DNA of 6,132 nt from JBIIJL01 sp044233795 (GCA_044233795.1 JBIIJL010000144.1:1-6132); one strand, 5' to 3'. Counted from the stretch's first letter, positions 1-5,288 are shown. Notes: generated by a model not told the origin, from the letters alone. Numbers and translations are program-made.

Positions 1-1835
1 ACACTGAACTCTGAACTCTGAACTCTGAACTCTCCTGCTTCATACGTCGAATACATATACGGCGTTTGCGATTCGAACTCGGCGGCGCAGGTATCGACCC
101 GCTTGAACACGGGGCGGACATGGAGGGAGTGGCGCAGCGCGCGCACGTCTTTTTCGGTTTTTGCAACAAGCCGTGCAAGCTGTTTATCCGAAAAGCCGAG
201 TGACTTCAGATGCGCGAGGGAATCCGCATCTTTTGGCAAACCGTTTTCTTTCACCCAGGTTTCCGCATCGATGACGCGCTGCAACTGTGCGACGAACCAA
301 GGGTCAAACTTCGTGATGTCGCAAATGTCTTTCGCACTCATACCAAGGCGAAGTGCTTGGGCGGCGCGCAGCAAACGGTCGGGGCTGGCAACACCCAGCG
401 CGCTGCGCAGCGCAATCAAATGGGTGCGGCGTTCGCGCGGTTTTTGGTCGCCAGGTGCTTCCGCCAGTGGCGCGCGCCGTTTGCGGCGCTCCGCATCCGG
501 TGCGGTTGGCGGGTTGATGCCAGGAATCGCGATTTCATCGAGCCCCGTGAGCCCAGTTTCGAGCGAGCGCAGCGCTTTTTGCAAGGCTTCGGGGAAGTTG
601 CGGCCCATGGCCATGGATTCGCCCACCGACTTCATGGCGGTGGTGAGGGTGGTATCGGCACCGGGGAATTTCTCGAACGTAAAGCGCGGGATTTTTACGA
701 CGATGTAATCGATGGTAGGCTCGAAGCTGGCGGGCATAAAAGAAGTGGCCGGTGACCGGTGGCCGGTGACCAGTGCAGCGGCATCTTCCTTACTGGCCAC
801 TGGCCACTGGCCACTGGCTACATCATTCGCCACCTCATCCAGCGTATACCCCACCGCGAGTTTGGCGGCGACTTTGGCGATGGGAAAGCCCGTGGCCTTC
901 GAGGCGAGGGCGGAGCTGCGCGACACGCGCGGGTTCATCTCGATCACCACCATGCGGCCATTGGCGGGGTTGACGGCAAACTGCACGTTGGAGCCGCCCG
1001 TATCCACCCCAATTTCACGCAGCACGGCGATGCTGGCATTGCGCATGATTTGGTATTCTTTATCCGTGAGTGTAAGGGCAGGAGCGACGGTGATGGAGTC
1101 GCCCGTATGCACGCCCATCGGGTCGATATTCTCAATGGAACAGACGATGATGCAGTTATCCGCCTTGTCGCGCACCACTTCCATCTCGTATTCTTTCCAG
1201 CCGAGCACGGACTCGTCGATCATCACTTCGCCGACGGGCGAGGCATCGAGGCCGCTCGCCACAATGGCTTCAAACTCTTCTTTGTTGTAAGCAATGCCGC
1301 CGCCGGAGCCACCCATGGTGAAGCTGGGGCGGATGATGCTGGGCAAGCCAATAACTTTGAGCGCTTCGCGCGCTTCCTCGATGGATTTGACGACGACGTT
1401 CTTGGGCACTTCAAGCCCAATGCGCGCCATGGCATCGCCGAACAATTGGCGGTCTTCGGCTTTGTTGATGGCGTTCAAATCCGCACCAATCAGCTCGACA
1501 TTATACTTCGCGAGCACGCCCGATTCAGCGAGTGCTTTCGCACAATTAAGCGCGGTTTGGCCGCCCATGGTCGGCAGCAGCGCATCGGGTTTTTCCTTCG
1601 CGATAATCTTCTCAACATATTCCGGCGTAATCGGCTCGATATAGGTCGCATCCGCAAATTCCGGATCAGTCATGATGGTGGCGGGATTGCTGTTGACCAG
1701 AATGACACGGTAGCCTTCGGCCTTTAGCGTTTTCACCGCCTGTGTGCCCGAATAATCAAACTCGCACGCCTGCCCGATGACGATGGGGCCCGCGCCGATG
1801 ATGAGGATGGATTGGATGTTAGTACGTTTAGGCAT
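1..1835 (-). CDS. carB: Carbamoyl-phosphate synthase large chain, N-terminal 611 codons (partial)
   Basis: CarB makes carbamoyl phosphate from bicarbonate, ATP and ammonia delivered by CarA, feeding pyrimidine and arginine synthesis in the cytosol. The start is the ATG at 1835-1833 (MPKRTNIQSILIIGAGPIVIG) and the frame stays open to the left edge, so the second synthetase half is missing. Seen: N-terminal nucleotide-binding domain (about 1-125), ATP-grasp domain with the glycine-rich MGGSGGG loop at 174-180 and the EMN metal/ATP residues at 299-301 (the same numbers as in E. coli), and the oligomerisation region ending in CAAEF and YMYSTYE (about 582-598). Odd: three in-frame extra segments relative to E. 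coli, at about 340-365 (heptamer hairpin), about 440-471 (basic, proline-rich) and 600 onward (tandem heptamers, in the linker between the two halves). The start lies 4 bases after the stop of the upstream gene and has only a weak AGAAG ribosome site, suggesting coupled translation in the carA operon. No frameshift was found on codon-by-codon reading of the 3' part. Confidence 0.97.
   Translation of the reverse strand, partial: MPKRTNIQSILIIGAGPIVIGQACEFDYSGTQAVKTLKAEGYRVILVNSNPATIMTDPEFADATYIEPITPEYVEKIIAKEKPDALLPTMGGQTALNCAKALAESGVLAKYNVELIGADLNAINKAEDRQLFGDAMARIGLEVPKNVVVKSIEEAREALKVIGLPSIIRPSFTMGGSGGGIAYNKEEFEAIVASGLDASPVGEVMIDESVLGWKEYEMEVVRDKADNCIIVCSIENIDPMGVHTGDSITVAPALTLTDKEYQIMRNASIAVLREIGVDTGGSNVQFAVNPANGRMVVIEMNPRVSRSSALASKATGFPIAKVAAKLAVGYTLDEVANDVASGQWPVASKEDAAALVTGHRSPATSFMPASFEPTIDYIVVKIPRFTFEKFPGADTTLTTAMKSVGESMAMGRNFPEALQKALRSLETGLTGLDEIAIPGINPPTAPDAERRKRRAPLAEAPGDQKPRERRTHLIALRSALGVASPDRLLRAAQALRLGMSAKDICDITKFDPWFVAQLQRVIDAETWVKENGLPKDADSLAHLKSLGFSDKQLARLVAKTEKDVRALRHSLHVRPVFKRVDTCAAEFESQTPYMYSTYEAGEFRVQSSEFS
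5..32. repeat. Four tandem copies of the heptamer TGAACTC inside carB
   Basis: Four exact, head-to-tail copies of TGAACTC start at 5, 12, 19 and 26. They are read in the carB frame on the minus strand as EFRVQSS-type heptapeptide, directly after the conserved YMYSTYE motif, at the linker between the two homologous halves of CarB. Because the unit is 7 bases, all three minus-strand frames give the same heptapeptide in rotation and none has a stop, whereas the plus strand has TGA in every frame. The repeat may continue beyond the window edge. Confidence 0.9.
461..512. repeat. Possible palindromic insert within carB
   Basis: The outer arms CCGCCA (461-466) and TGGCGG (507-512) are inverted repeats. 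Inside are a short hairpin (CGCCA-G-TGGCG, 462-472), the perfect palindrome GGCGCGCGCC (469-478) and CCGCA...TGCGG (491-505). The segment encodes about CarB residues 442-458 and falls in a stretch (440-471) that is about 25 residues longer than I expect for this family. It has no 7-base period, so it is separate from the heptamer family. It could be an RPE-like coding insert or simply GC-rich loop sequence. Confidence 0.3.
745..821. repeat. Heptamer-repeat hairpin inserted in frame in carB
   Basis: Left arm: heptamers GTGGCCG, GTGACCG, GTGGCCG, GTGACCA (745-772) plus GT. Right arm: CTGGCCA three times (793-813) and CTGGC. Arm 745-774 pairs with 792-821 over 30 positions with 24 Watson-Crick pairs; the other six positions are all transitions. 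The loop is 775-791. Translated on the minus strand it gives CarB residues about 339-364 (ASGQWPVAS...TGHRSPAT), lying between GYTLDEVAND and PASFEPTID. E. coli CarB has only about five residues there, so roughly 23 codons are extra. Confidence 0.9.
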
Positions 1836-1839
1836 ACGG

Positions 1840-2556
1840 CTACTTCTGAAAACGGTTTTGAAGATCGGCGTAGGTTCGGCGCATTAACTGGTAATGTCCA
1901 CCCAACCGGGAGTAGATATCGAGCGCTTGCGCTTCGCTATATACGTGGGCGCTGTAATTTCTGTCTTTCAACGCAGCGAGCCAGAGGCTCTCCTCACCGA
2001 TCCAGCCAAGACGGTAGGCCGCATCAAATACAAGTTTGGGGAAGGGAGCATCTTCGCCTGCCATCGCCAGCAACATGCGCTTTAAGGTTTTCCAATATAG
2101 TTCGATGCAGAACTCGAAGCGTTGAATGGCAGCATCCAGCACATAGGTTTTTGCATCCACCGGTTCGGCTAGGATTTCGGCAAATCGGTCAAGCGCGCGG
2201 CATAAATCGGCGAATGAGTCTTGCCAGAGTTCGTCCTGCATCCCATCCTCCTTGCGTTGATAGAGCACCTGTTTATCACGGTCGAGGCGCGATTTGAAAC
2301 GGTCATCCGGCAGTGTATCATAGCGCTTAAGGTCGATGCCCAAGAGCGTATCCGCTTTCTCCTGATCGACAATTGCTTGCATTGCTGCCCATTGTTCATC
2401 CGTCGCGGTGGGGCACACCACGGCAAGGTCGATATCCGAACGTGCCTGATGGTCACCCCGCGCGCGCGAGCCGTAGAGATAGATGGCCTCGACAAACGGC
2501 AGCGCGGTAAGCGCGCGGAAGAAGTCGTAGGAGGTGATGTCGGTGGGGTTAGGCAT
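1840..2556 (-). CDS. Fused MNT nucleotidyltransferase-HEPN protein (MntA/HepT-like, HI0073/HI0074-like)
   Basis: 238 residues with two domains. Residues about 10-100 are a minimal nucleotidyltransferase: G29-S30, ten residues, then D41-I-D43 (GSx10DxD), with D75 in IDL as the likely third metal-binding acid. Residues about 107-236 resemble the HI0074/HepT HEPN family: RFEFCIELYWKTLK at 146-159, FDAAYRLGWI at 177-186, and RNYSAHVY at 199-206, which is a complete Rx4HxY motif (R199, H204, Y206). In known two-gene MntA/HepT systems HepT is a HEPN ribonuclease, and MntA silences it by adding AMP to the Tyr of that motif; here both parts sit in one chain, so I infer self-modification or a derived role. 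The start overlaps the end of the upstream membrane gene by 8 bases and the stop is 4 bases before carB. A strong internal ribosome site precedes M106. It could also be a non-toxic nucleotidyltransferase with its substrate-binding domain. Confidence 0.9.
   Translation of the reverse strand: MPNPTDITSYDFFRALTALPFVEAIYLYGSRARGDHQARSDIDLAVVCPTATDEQWAAMQAIVDQEKADTLLGIDLKRYDTLPDDRFKSRLDRDKQVLYQRKEDGMQDELWQDSFADLCRALDRFAEILAEPVDAKTYVLDAAIQRFEFCIELYWKTLKRMLLAMAGEDAPFPKLVFDAAYRLGWIGEESLWLAALKDRNYSAHVYSEAQALDIYSRLGGHYQLMRRTYADLQNRFQK
2239..2253 (-). promoter_or_regulatory. Internal ribosome binding site and ATG at the MNT/HEPN boundary
   Basis: On the minus strand AAGGAGG (2253-2247) is followed after 5 bases by an in-frame ATG (2241-2239), codon 106 of the fusion gene. 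Initiation here would give a 133-residue protein that is almost exactly the HEPN domain, the usual size of a stand-alone HI0074/HepT protein. This site is stronger than the one before the full-length start, where only a weak AAAGAGA lies about 10 bases upstream. It is either functional or a relic of two genes that fused. Confidence 0.6.
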
Positions 2557-2926
2557 GAGGTGAGTTCTCTTTCACCAATTCTTTGGGAAGCGCAATTGAC
2601 CAAAAGATATATCCAGATATGGCGCTGTATAATCCAAATATTAGGATCCCAATAAAAGAACTGTGTTTTGCTAGAAAATACACCGCCAAACTTGCGACTA
2701 ATCCTAAGAGAGTCGCTAAAACAAAAGATGTTCTAGGGTGCTGATATGAAGAATGTCGAAGTACATAAAAATAGACAGGAACCGCACCGAATACGATAGG
2801 CATATAAAGCCGTAAAAGCGTTTGTGGATCCTCCAATAAGGCCACTATAAACAGAGGAAAAATCGTTATTAAAAGTAATAAAGGAACCAACGGCGCTATA
2901 ATGAAGGCCATAATAAAGCGCTTCAT
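2549..2926 (-). CDS. Small hydrophobic membrane protein, unknown function
   Basis: I do not recognise this 125-residue protein. It starts with a basic KR and has hydrophobic stretches at about 4-31, 40-56, 67-86 and 91-113, so it probably spans the inner membrane four times, ending in a charged tail (PKELVKENSPHA). The ATG (2926-2924) overlaps the carA stop as ATGA and is preceded by GGAGGG, a good ribosome site inside the carA 3' end, which implies translational coupling. The last 8 bases overlap the start of the MNT-HEPN gene. Bases 2581-2880 contain 113 G or C out of 300 (about 38%), against over 60% in sampled lines of carA and carB, which suggests recent acquisition. A functional link to the MNT-HEPN protein is possible from position only. 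Confidence 0.75.
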   Translation of the reverse strand: MKRFIMAFIIAPLVPLLLLITIFPLFIVALLEDPQTLLRLYMPIVFGAVPVYFYVLRHSSYQHPRTSFVLATLLGLVASLAVYFLAKHSSFIGILIFGLYSAISGYIFWSIALPKELVKENSPHA

Positions 2927-4119
2927 GCCGCCCTCCGTGTATCACCCGTCATCATCGCGACAAACCGCGCAAACAAATACTGCGAATCATGCGGGCCAGG
3001 GGAGGCTTCGGGGTGGCCTTGCACGCTGAAGATGGGTTTGCCTTTGACGGCGATGCCTTGAATGGTGCCATCGAACAGGGAGCGGTGGGTGACTTCGACG
3101 TTCTCGGGCAAGTTGGCGTCACTAATCGCGAAGCCGTGGTTCTGGCTGGTGATTTCGACCTTGCCGGTTTGCAAATCCTTCACGGGGTGGTTGGCGCCGC
3201 GGTGGCCTTGTTTCATTTTTTCGGTACGGCAGCCAAGGGCGATGCCGAGCATCTGGTGGCCAAGGCAAATGCCGAAAAGCGGAACATCCGCTTCGATGAT
3301 TTTTTTGATGACGGGCACCGCGTAGCTCCCCGTCGCGGCGGGGTCACCGGGGCCGTTGCTGAGGAATACCCCGTCGGGGTTGAGGGCAAGGATTTCCTCT
3401 GCCGTGGTGGTGGCAGGCACGACGGTGAGGCGCACACCAGCAGATGCGAGCGAGCGCAGGATGTTGCGCTTCACGCCGTAATCGATAGCGACGACGTGGG
3501 GGAGGGAGTGGCCAGTGGCCAGTGGTCGGTGGTCAGTATAGCCGGAATCTAGTTCCCAGCGTTGCTCGTGCCATTCGTAATGTTCTTTGGTGGTCACATG
3601 CGCTGCTAGCTCCAGACCGTTCATATCCGGCGCTTGTTCCAGCGCTGCGCGCGCTTTTTTCAGCAAATCTTCACGAACCACTGAACTCTGGCCACTGGTC
3701 ACTACGATGGCGCAGTTTTGTGCACCCTTTAAACGGATATGGCGCGTCAGGGCGCGGGTGTCGATGCCGCTGATACCGCGCAGGCCGTGTTTTTTCATCC
3801 ACGCGTTGAGGTGAGCGGTGGCGCGAAAGTTCGATGGTTCGGTAATCGCCTCACGTAAAATAAGGCCGCTGGCGGCGGGTATGAGGCTCTCGATATCTTC
3901 CTCGTTCGTGCCGATATTGCCGATATGCGGGAAGGTGAAAGTGATGACTTGACCCGCATAGGATGGGTCGGTGAGGATTTCCTGATAGCCCGTCATCGCG
4001 GTGTTGAAGCAGATTTCGCCAGCGGTGGTGCCCGCCTCGCCAATGCCGTACCCGAAAAACACTGTCCCATCCGCAAGCATAAGCGCGGCGTTGGGTGCAG
4101 GTTTCAGTGGCGCTGTCAT
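2923..4119 (-). CDS. carA: Carbamoyl-phosphate synthase small chain (glutamine amidotransferase subunit)
   Basis: CarA hydrolyses glutamine and passes ammonia to CarB. 398 residues (E. coli has 382). The N-terminal CPSase small-chain domain spans about 12-180, with the LADGTVFFGYGIG and FNTAMTGYQEILTDPSY signatures. The class I amidotransferase domain starts near 207 (HVVAIDYG). The catalytic triad is C285 (FGICLGHQ), H369 and E371 (GHPEASPGPHD); all three are shifted by 16 from E. coli, matching the two heptamer-derived inserts at about 140-147 and 191-205. I chose the ATG at 4119-4117 over an upstream in-frame TTG (4137) because GGAGAG (4131-4126) sits 6 bases before it and the TTG would overlap the predicted transcript start. 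The stop overlaps the next gene's ATG. Transcription is expected from the TTGACT/TAGAAT promoter just upstream. Confidence 0.97.
   Translation of the reverse strand: MTAPLKPAPNAALMLADGTVFFGYGIGEAGTTAGEICFNTAMTGYQEILTDPSYAGQVITFTFPHIGNIGTNEEDIESLIPAASGLILREAITEPSNFRATAHLNAWMKKHGLRGISGIDTRALTRHIRLKGAQNCAIVVTSGQSSVVREDLLKKARAALEQAPDMNGLELAAHVTTKEHYEWHEQRWELDSGYTDHRPLATGHSLPHVVAIDYGVKRNILRSLASAGVRLTVVPATTTAEEILALNPDGVFLSNGPGDPAATGSYAVPVIKKIIEADVPLFGICLGHQMLGIALGCRTEKMKQGHRGANHPVKDLQTGKVEITSQNHGFAISDANLPENVEVTHRSLFDGTIQGIAVKGKPIFSVQGHPEASPGPHDSQYLFARFVAMMTGDTRRAA
3507..3541. repeat. Heptamer repeats in carA, inter-domain linker
   Basis: Five consecutive 7-base units: AGTGGCC, AGTGGCC, AGTGGTC, GGTGGTC, AGTATAG. 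On the minus strand they are translated as roughly YTDHRPLATGHS (residues 194-205), the linker between the CPSase small-chain domain and the amidotransferase domain. The unit AGTGGCC is the reverse complement of a rotation of the carB CTGGCCA unit, so it is the same repeat family. Confidence 0.85.
3681..3701. repeat. Heptamer repeats in carA, three units (21 bases)
   Basis: CTGAACT, CTGGCCA, CTGGTCA in tandem. The total is exactly 21 bases or seven codons, read as VTSGQSS (about residues 140-146) on the minus strand. The first unit matches the carB 5-32 repeat and the second the carB 793-818 repeat, so this short array mixes both unit types. The local protein is about six to seven residues longer than E. 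coli CarA. Confidence 0.75.
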
Positions 4120-4125
4120 CAAGTT

Positions 4126-4131
4126 CTCTCC
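4126..4131 (-). promoter_or_regulatory. carA ribosome binding site
   Basis: GGAGAG on the minus strand, 6 bases upstream of the ATG at 4119. It decides the carA start against the in-frame TTG at 4137. Confidence 0.75.
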
Positions 4132-4145
4132 GGGCAAACGGGGGA

Positions 4146-4174
4146 ATTCTAAGCGGGTGCGGCGCGACAGTCAA
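4146..4174 (-). promoter_or_regulatory. Sigma-70-type promoter of the carA operon
   Basis: On the minus strand TTGACT (4174-4169) and TAGAAT (4151-4146) are separated by exactly 17 bases. Five of six positions match the consensus in each box. Transcription would start near 4139, giving a leader of about 20 bases. This is too short for a leader-peptide attenuator, so no attenuation of carA is visible here. Confidence 0.75.
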
Positions 4175-4214
4175 GAGGCGATGTGAGGTTTTTCAGTGAC
4201 AAGGTTTTTTTGGC

Positions 4215-4257
4215 TGTCATCCCGTCGAACGACGGGGTGACACAGGTTACGATGACA
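4215..4257. repeat. TGTCATCCCG-type palindromic repeat between oxyR and carA
   Basis: TGTCATCCCGTCG (4215-4227) and CGACGGGGTGACA (4230-4242) form an inverted repeat with one mismatch and an AA centre. A further partial copy of the arm, GATGACA (4251-4257), follows and is part of the last codons of oxyR. Repeats with this wording are scattered in many alphaproteobacterial genomes. It could stop oxyR transcription as a hairpin, but on the oxyR strand it is followed by A, not T, residues, so it is not a standard intrinsic terminator. Confidence 0.7.
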
Positions 4258-5137
4258 GGGTCTGATAATTCTCGCCAATCACCTTCGCCATCGCATTAAA
4301 CAGCGGTGTGCGGGCGGAGGTTTTGCGCCAGATGAGGCCGATGGCGCGCGAGGGGGTTGGCTCGGCGAAGGGGATGTAGCGCATGCTCGCATCCTGCGCG
4401 CGCGTGGCGAGCTCGGGGATGAGCGTCACCGCATCGGAACTGGCGACCATGTGGCGCAATGTTTCTAAACTCGTGGCGCGGAAATTGTTGGATTCACCGA
4501 CACCGACGCGGTGGCAGACGGCAAGCGCCTGATCGCGCAGGCAGTGGCCGTCCTCCAGCAGCAGGACGCTTTCGAGGGCGAGGTCGCCAATACGCACAGT
4601 TTTGCGCGCCGCGAGGTGGTGCGTGGCCGCGACAGCGAGCATAAACGGCTCGTCAAAGAGATGCGCGGTGGCGAGGCTGTCATTCGCCATCGGCAGGGCG
4701 AGCAGGGCGCAATCGATCATGCCGCTTTCGAGTTGCTGTAACAGGGTCGGCGTTTTTTCCTCGGTGAGTAGCAGGGTGAGATTGGGAAAATGCTGGTGCA
4801 GCAGGGGCATAAGGCTAGGCAATAGATAGGGCGCAAGGGTGGGGAACAGGCCAAGGCGCAGATTGCCCACCAAGGGGTCATGCGCGGCGGCGGCGGCGAG
4901 TTTGATTTGCGCCACCTCGGCCATGATGCGCTTGGCGCGGATGACAATATCGGCGCCCACGGTGGTGAGTTGCACCTGTTTGTTGGTGCGCTCGAAGAGC
5001 TGTACGCCGAGTGTGTCCTCGAGTTTTTTGAGCTGCATGGAGAGGGTGGGCTGGCTGACATGGCACGCCTTCGCCGCTTTGCCAAAATGCAAGGTTTCCG
5101 AAACAGTGACGAGGTAATGCAGGTCGCGTAGATTCAT
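4247..5137 (-). CDS. oxyR: OxyR, peroxide-sensing LysR-type transcription regulator
   Basis: 296 residues. Winged helix-turn-helix at about 1-60 (DLHYLVTVSETLHFGKAAKACHVSQPTLS) and a LysR effector domain from about 90. The redox cysteines are C199 and C208 in LLEDGHCLRDQALAVC, at the same numbers as in E. coli OxyR; they form a disulfide on exposure to hydrogen peroxide and switch on target promoters. FRATSLETLRHMV, just after, is also characteristic of OxyR. The gene diverges from the ahpC operon, a classic target, and an OxyR-like site lies between them, so autoregulation is likely. The start ATG at 5137 is fixed by the conserved MNLRDLHYL, but no Shine-Dalgarno sequence precedes it: the region is filled by a heptamer hairpin. 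The C-terminus ends within a palindromic repeat. Confidence 0.96.
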   Translation of the reverse strand: MNLRDLHYLVTVSETLHFGKAAKACHVSQPTLSMQLKKLEDTLGVQLFERTNKQVQLTTVGADIVIRAKRIMAEVAQIKLAAAAAHDPLVGNLRLGLFPTLAPYLLPSLMPLLHQHFPNLTLLLTEEKTPTLLQQLESGMIDCALLALPMANDSLATAHLFDEPFMLAVAATHHLAARKTVRIGDLALESVLLLEDGHCLRDQALAVCHRVGVGESNNFRATSLETLRHMVASSDAVTLIPELATRAQDASMRYIPFAEPTPSRAIGLIWRKTSARTPLFNAMAKVIGENYQTLSS

Positions 5138-5147
5138 AGGTAAGGTG

Positions 5148-5217
5148 CTGGGTACTGGGGACTAGGGGCTGGAAAGTAAGAACAAAGGCTCTTTAACCAG
5201 CCTCTAGCCCCCAGTCC
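5148..5217. repeat. Heptamer-repeat hairpin in the oxyR leader
   Basis: Left arm units CTGGGTA, CTGGGGA, CTAGGGG and CTGG (5148-5172). Right arm units CCAGCCT, CTAGCCC, CCAGTCC (5197-5217). The arms pair imperfectly around a 24-base loop (5173-5196), with unbroken blocks such as CTAG and GGCTGG. Relative to the predicted oxyR promoter it lies in the 5' untranslated leader and ends about 10 bases before the oxyR ATG; relative to the ahp promoter it is upstream of the start site. Confidence 0.8.
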
Positions 5218-5224
5218 CTTATCA

Positions 5225-5265
5225 ATAGTTATAATCTATCATAAACATAAAAACAATAGATTATA
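5225..5265. promoter_or_regulatory. OxyR-type operator between oxyR and the ahp operon
   Basis: ATAGTTATAATCTAT (5225-5239) fits the OxyR half-site ATAGntnnnanCTAT at every fixed position. TATAATCTAT (5230-5239) also has a perfect 10-base inverted copy, ATAGATTATA (5256-5265). A second OxyR half-site at the canonical spacing is weak. The site lies just upstream of the plus-strand -10 and downstream of the minus-strand one, fitting activation of ahpC and repression of oxyR. The function is inferred. Confidence 0.65.
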
Positions 5266-5288
5266 CTGATAGATTGGCTTGCGGTAAA
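5260..5288 (-). promoter_or_regulatory. Probable oxyR promoter
   Basis: On the minus strand TTTACC (5288-5283), a 17-base spacer and a perfect TATAAT (5265-5260). Transcription would start near 5253, leaving a leader of about 115 bases that contains the heptamer hairpin. Confidence 0.65.
5262..5267 (+). promoter_or_regulatory. Probable -10 box of the ahp operon promoter
   Basis: TATACT on the plus strand. The -35 region (about 5239-5244) does not resemble TTGACA and is overlapped by the OxyR site, as expected for an activator-dependent promoter. This box shares four bases with the oxyR -10 on the other strand. The predicted leader is about 55 bases. Confidence 0.5.

Noticed and set aside
5..32. 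CRISPR array
   Set aside because: Units are only 7 bases with no spacers, and the array lies in an intact coding frame.
103..755. Plus-strand frames of 201 and 181 codons at the left end
   Set aside because: Shadows of carB; the minus-strand frame gives clear CarB motifs throughout.
759..1727. Long plus-strand open frame (322 codons) opposite carB
   Set aside because: It is antisense to well-conserved CarB sequence, has a His/Asp/Gly-rich composition typical of a GC-rich shadow frame, and passes through the heptamer repeats; no ribosome site or family resemblance.
1812..2655. Plus-strand frames opposite the MNT-HEPN gene
   Set aside because: The minus frame holds two complete domain motifs with operon-like spacing; the plus frames resemble nothing.
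2989..3552. 187-codon plus-strand frame opposite carA
   Set aside because: Antisense to the conserved amidotransferase domain with its catalytic triad; no independent support.
4120..4137. Upstream TTG start for carA (six more residues)
   Set aside because: GGAGAG is correctly spaced for the ATG at 4119, and the TTG lies about at the predicted transcription start.
4201..4242. Intrinsic terminator made by the palindrome and the T7 run at 4205-4211
   Set aside because: The T run precedes the stem on the plus strand, where nothing is transcribed towards it; on the oxyR strand the stem is followed by A residues.
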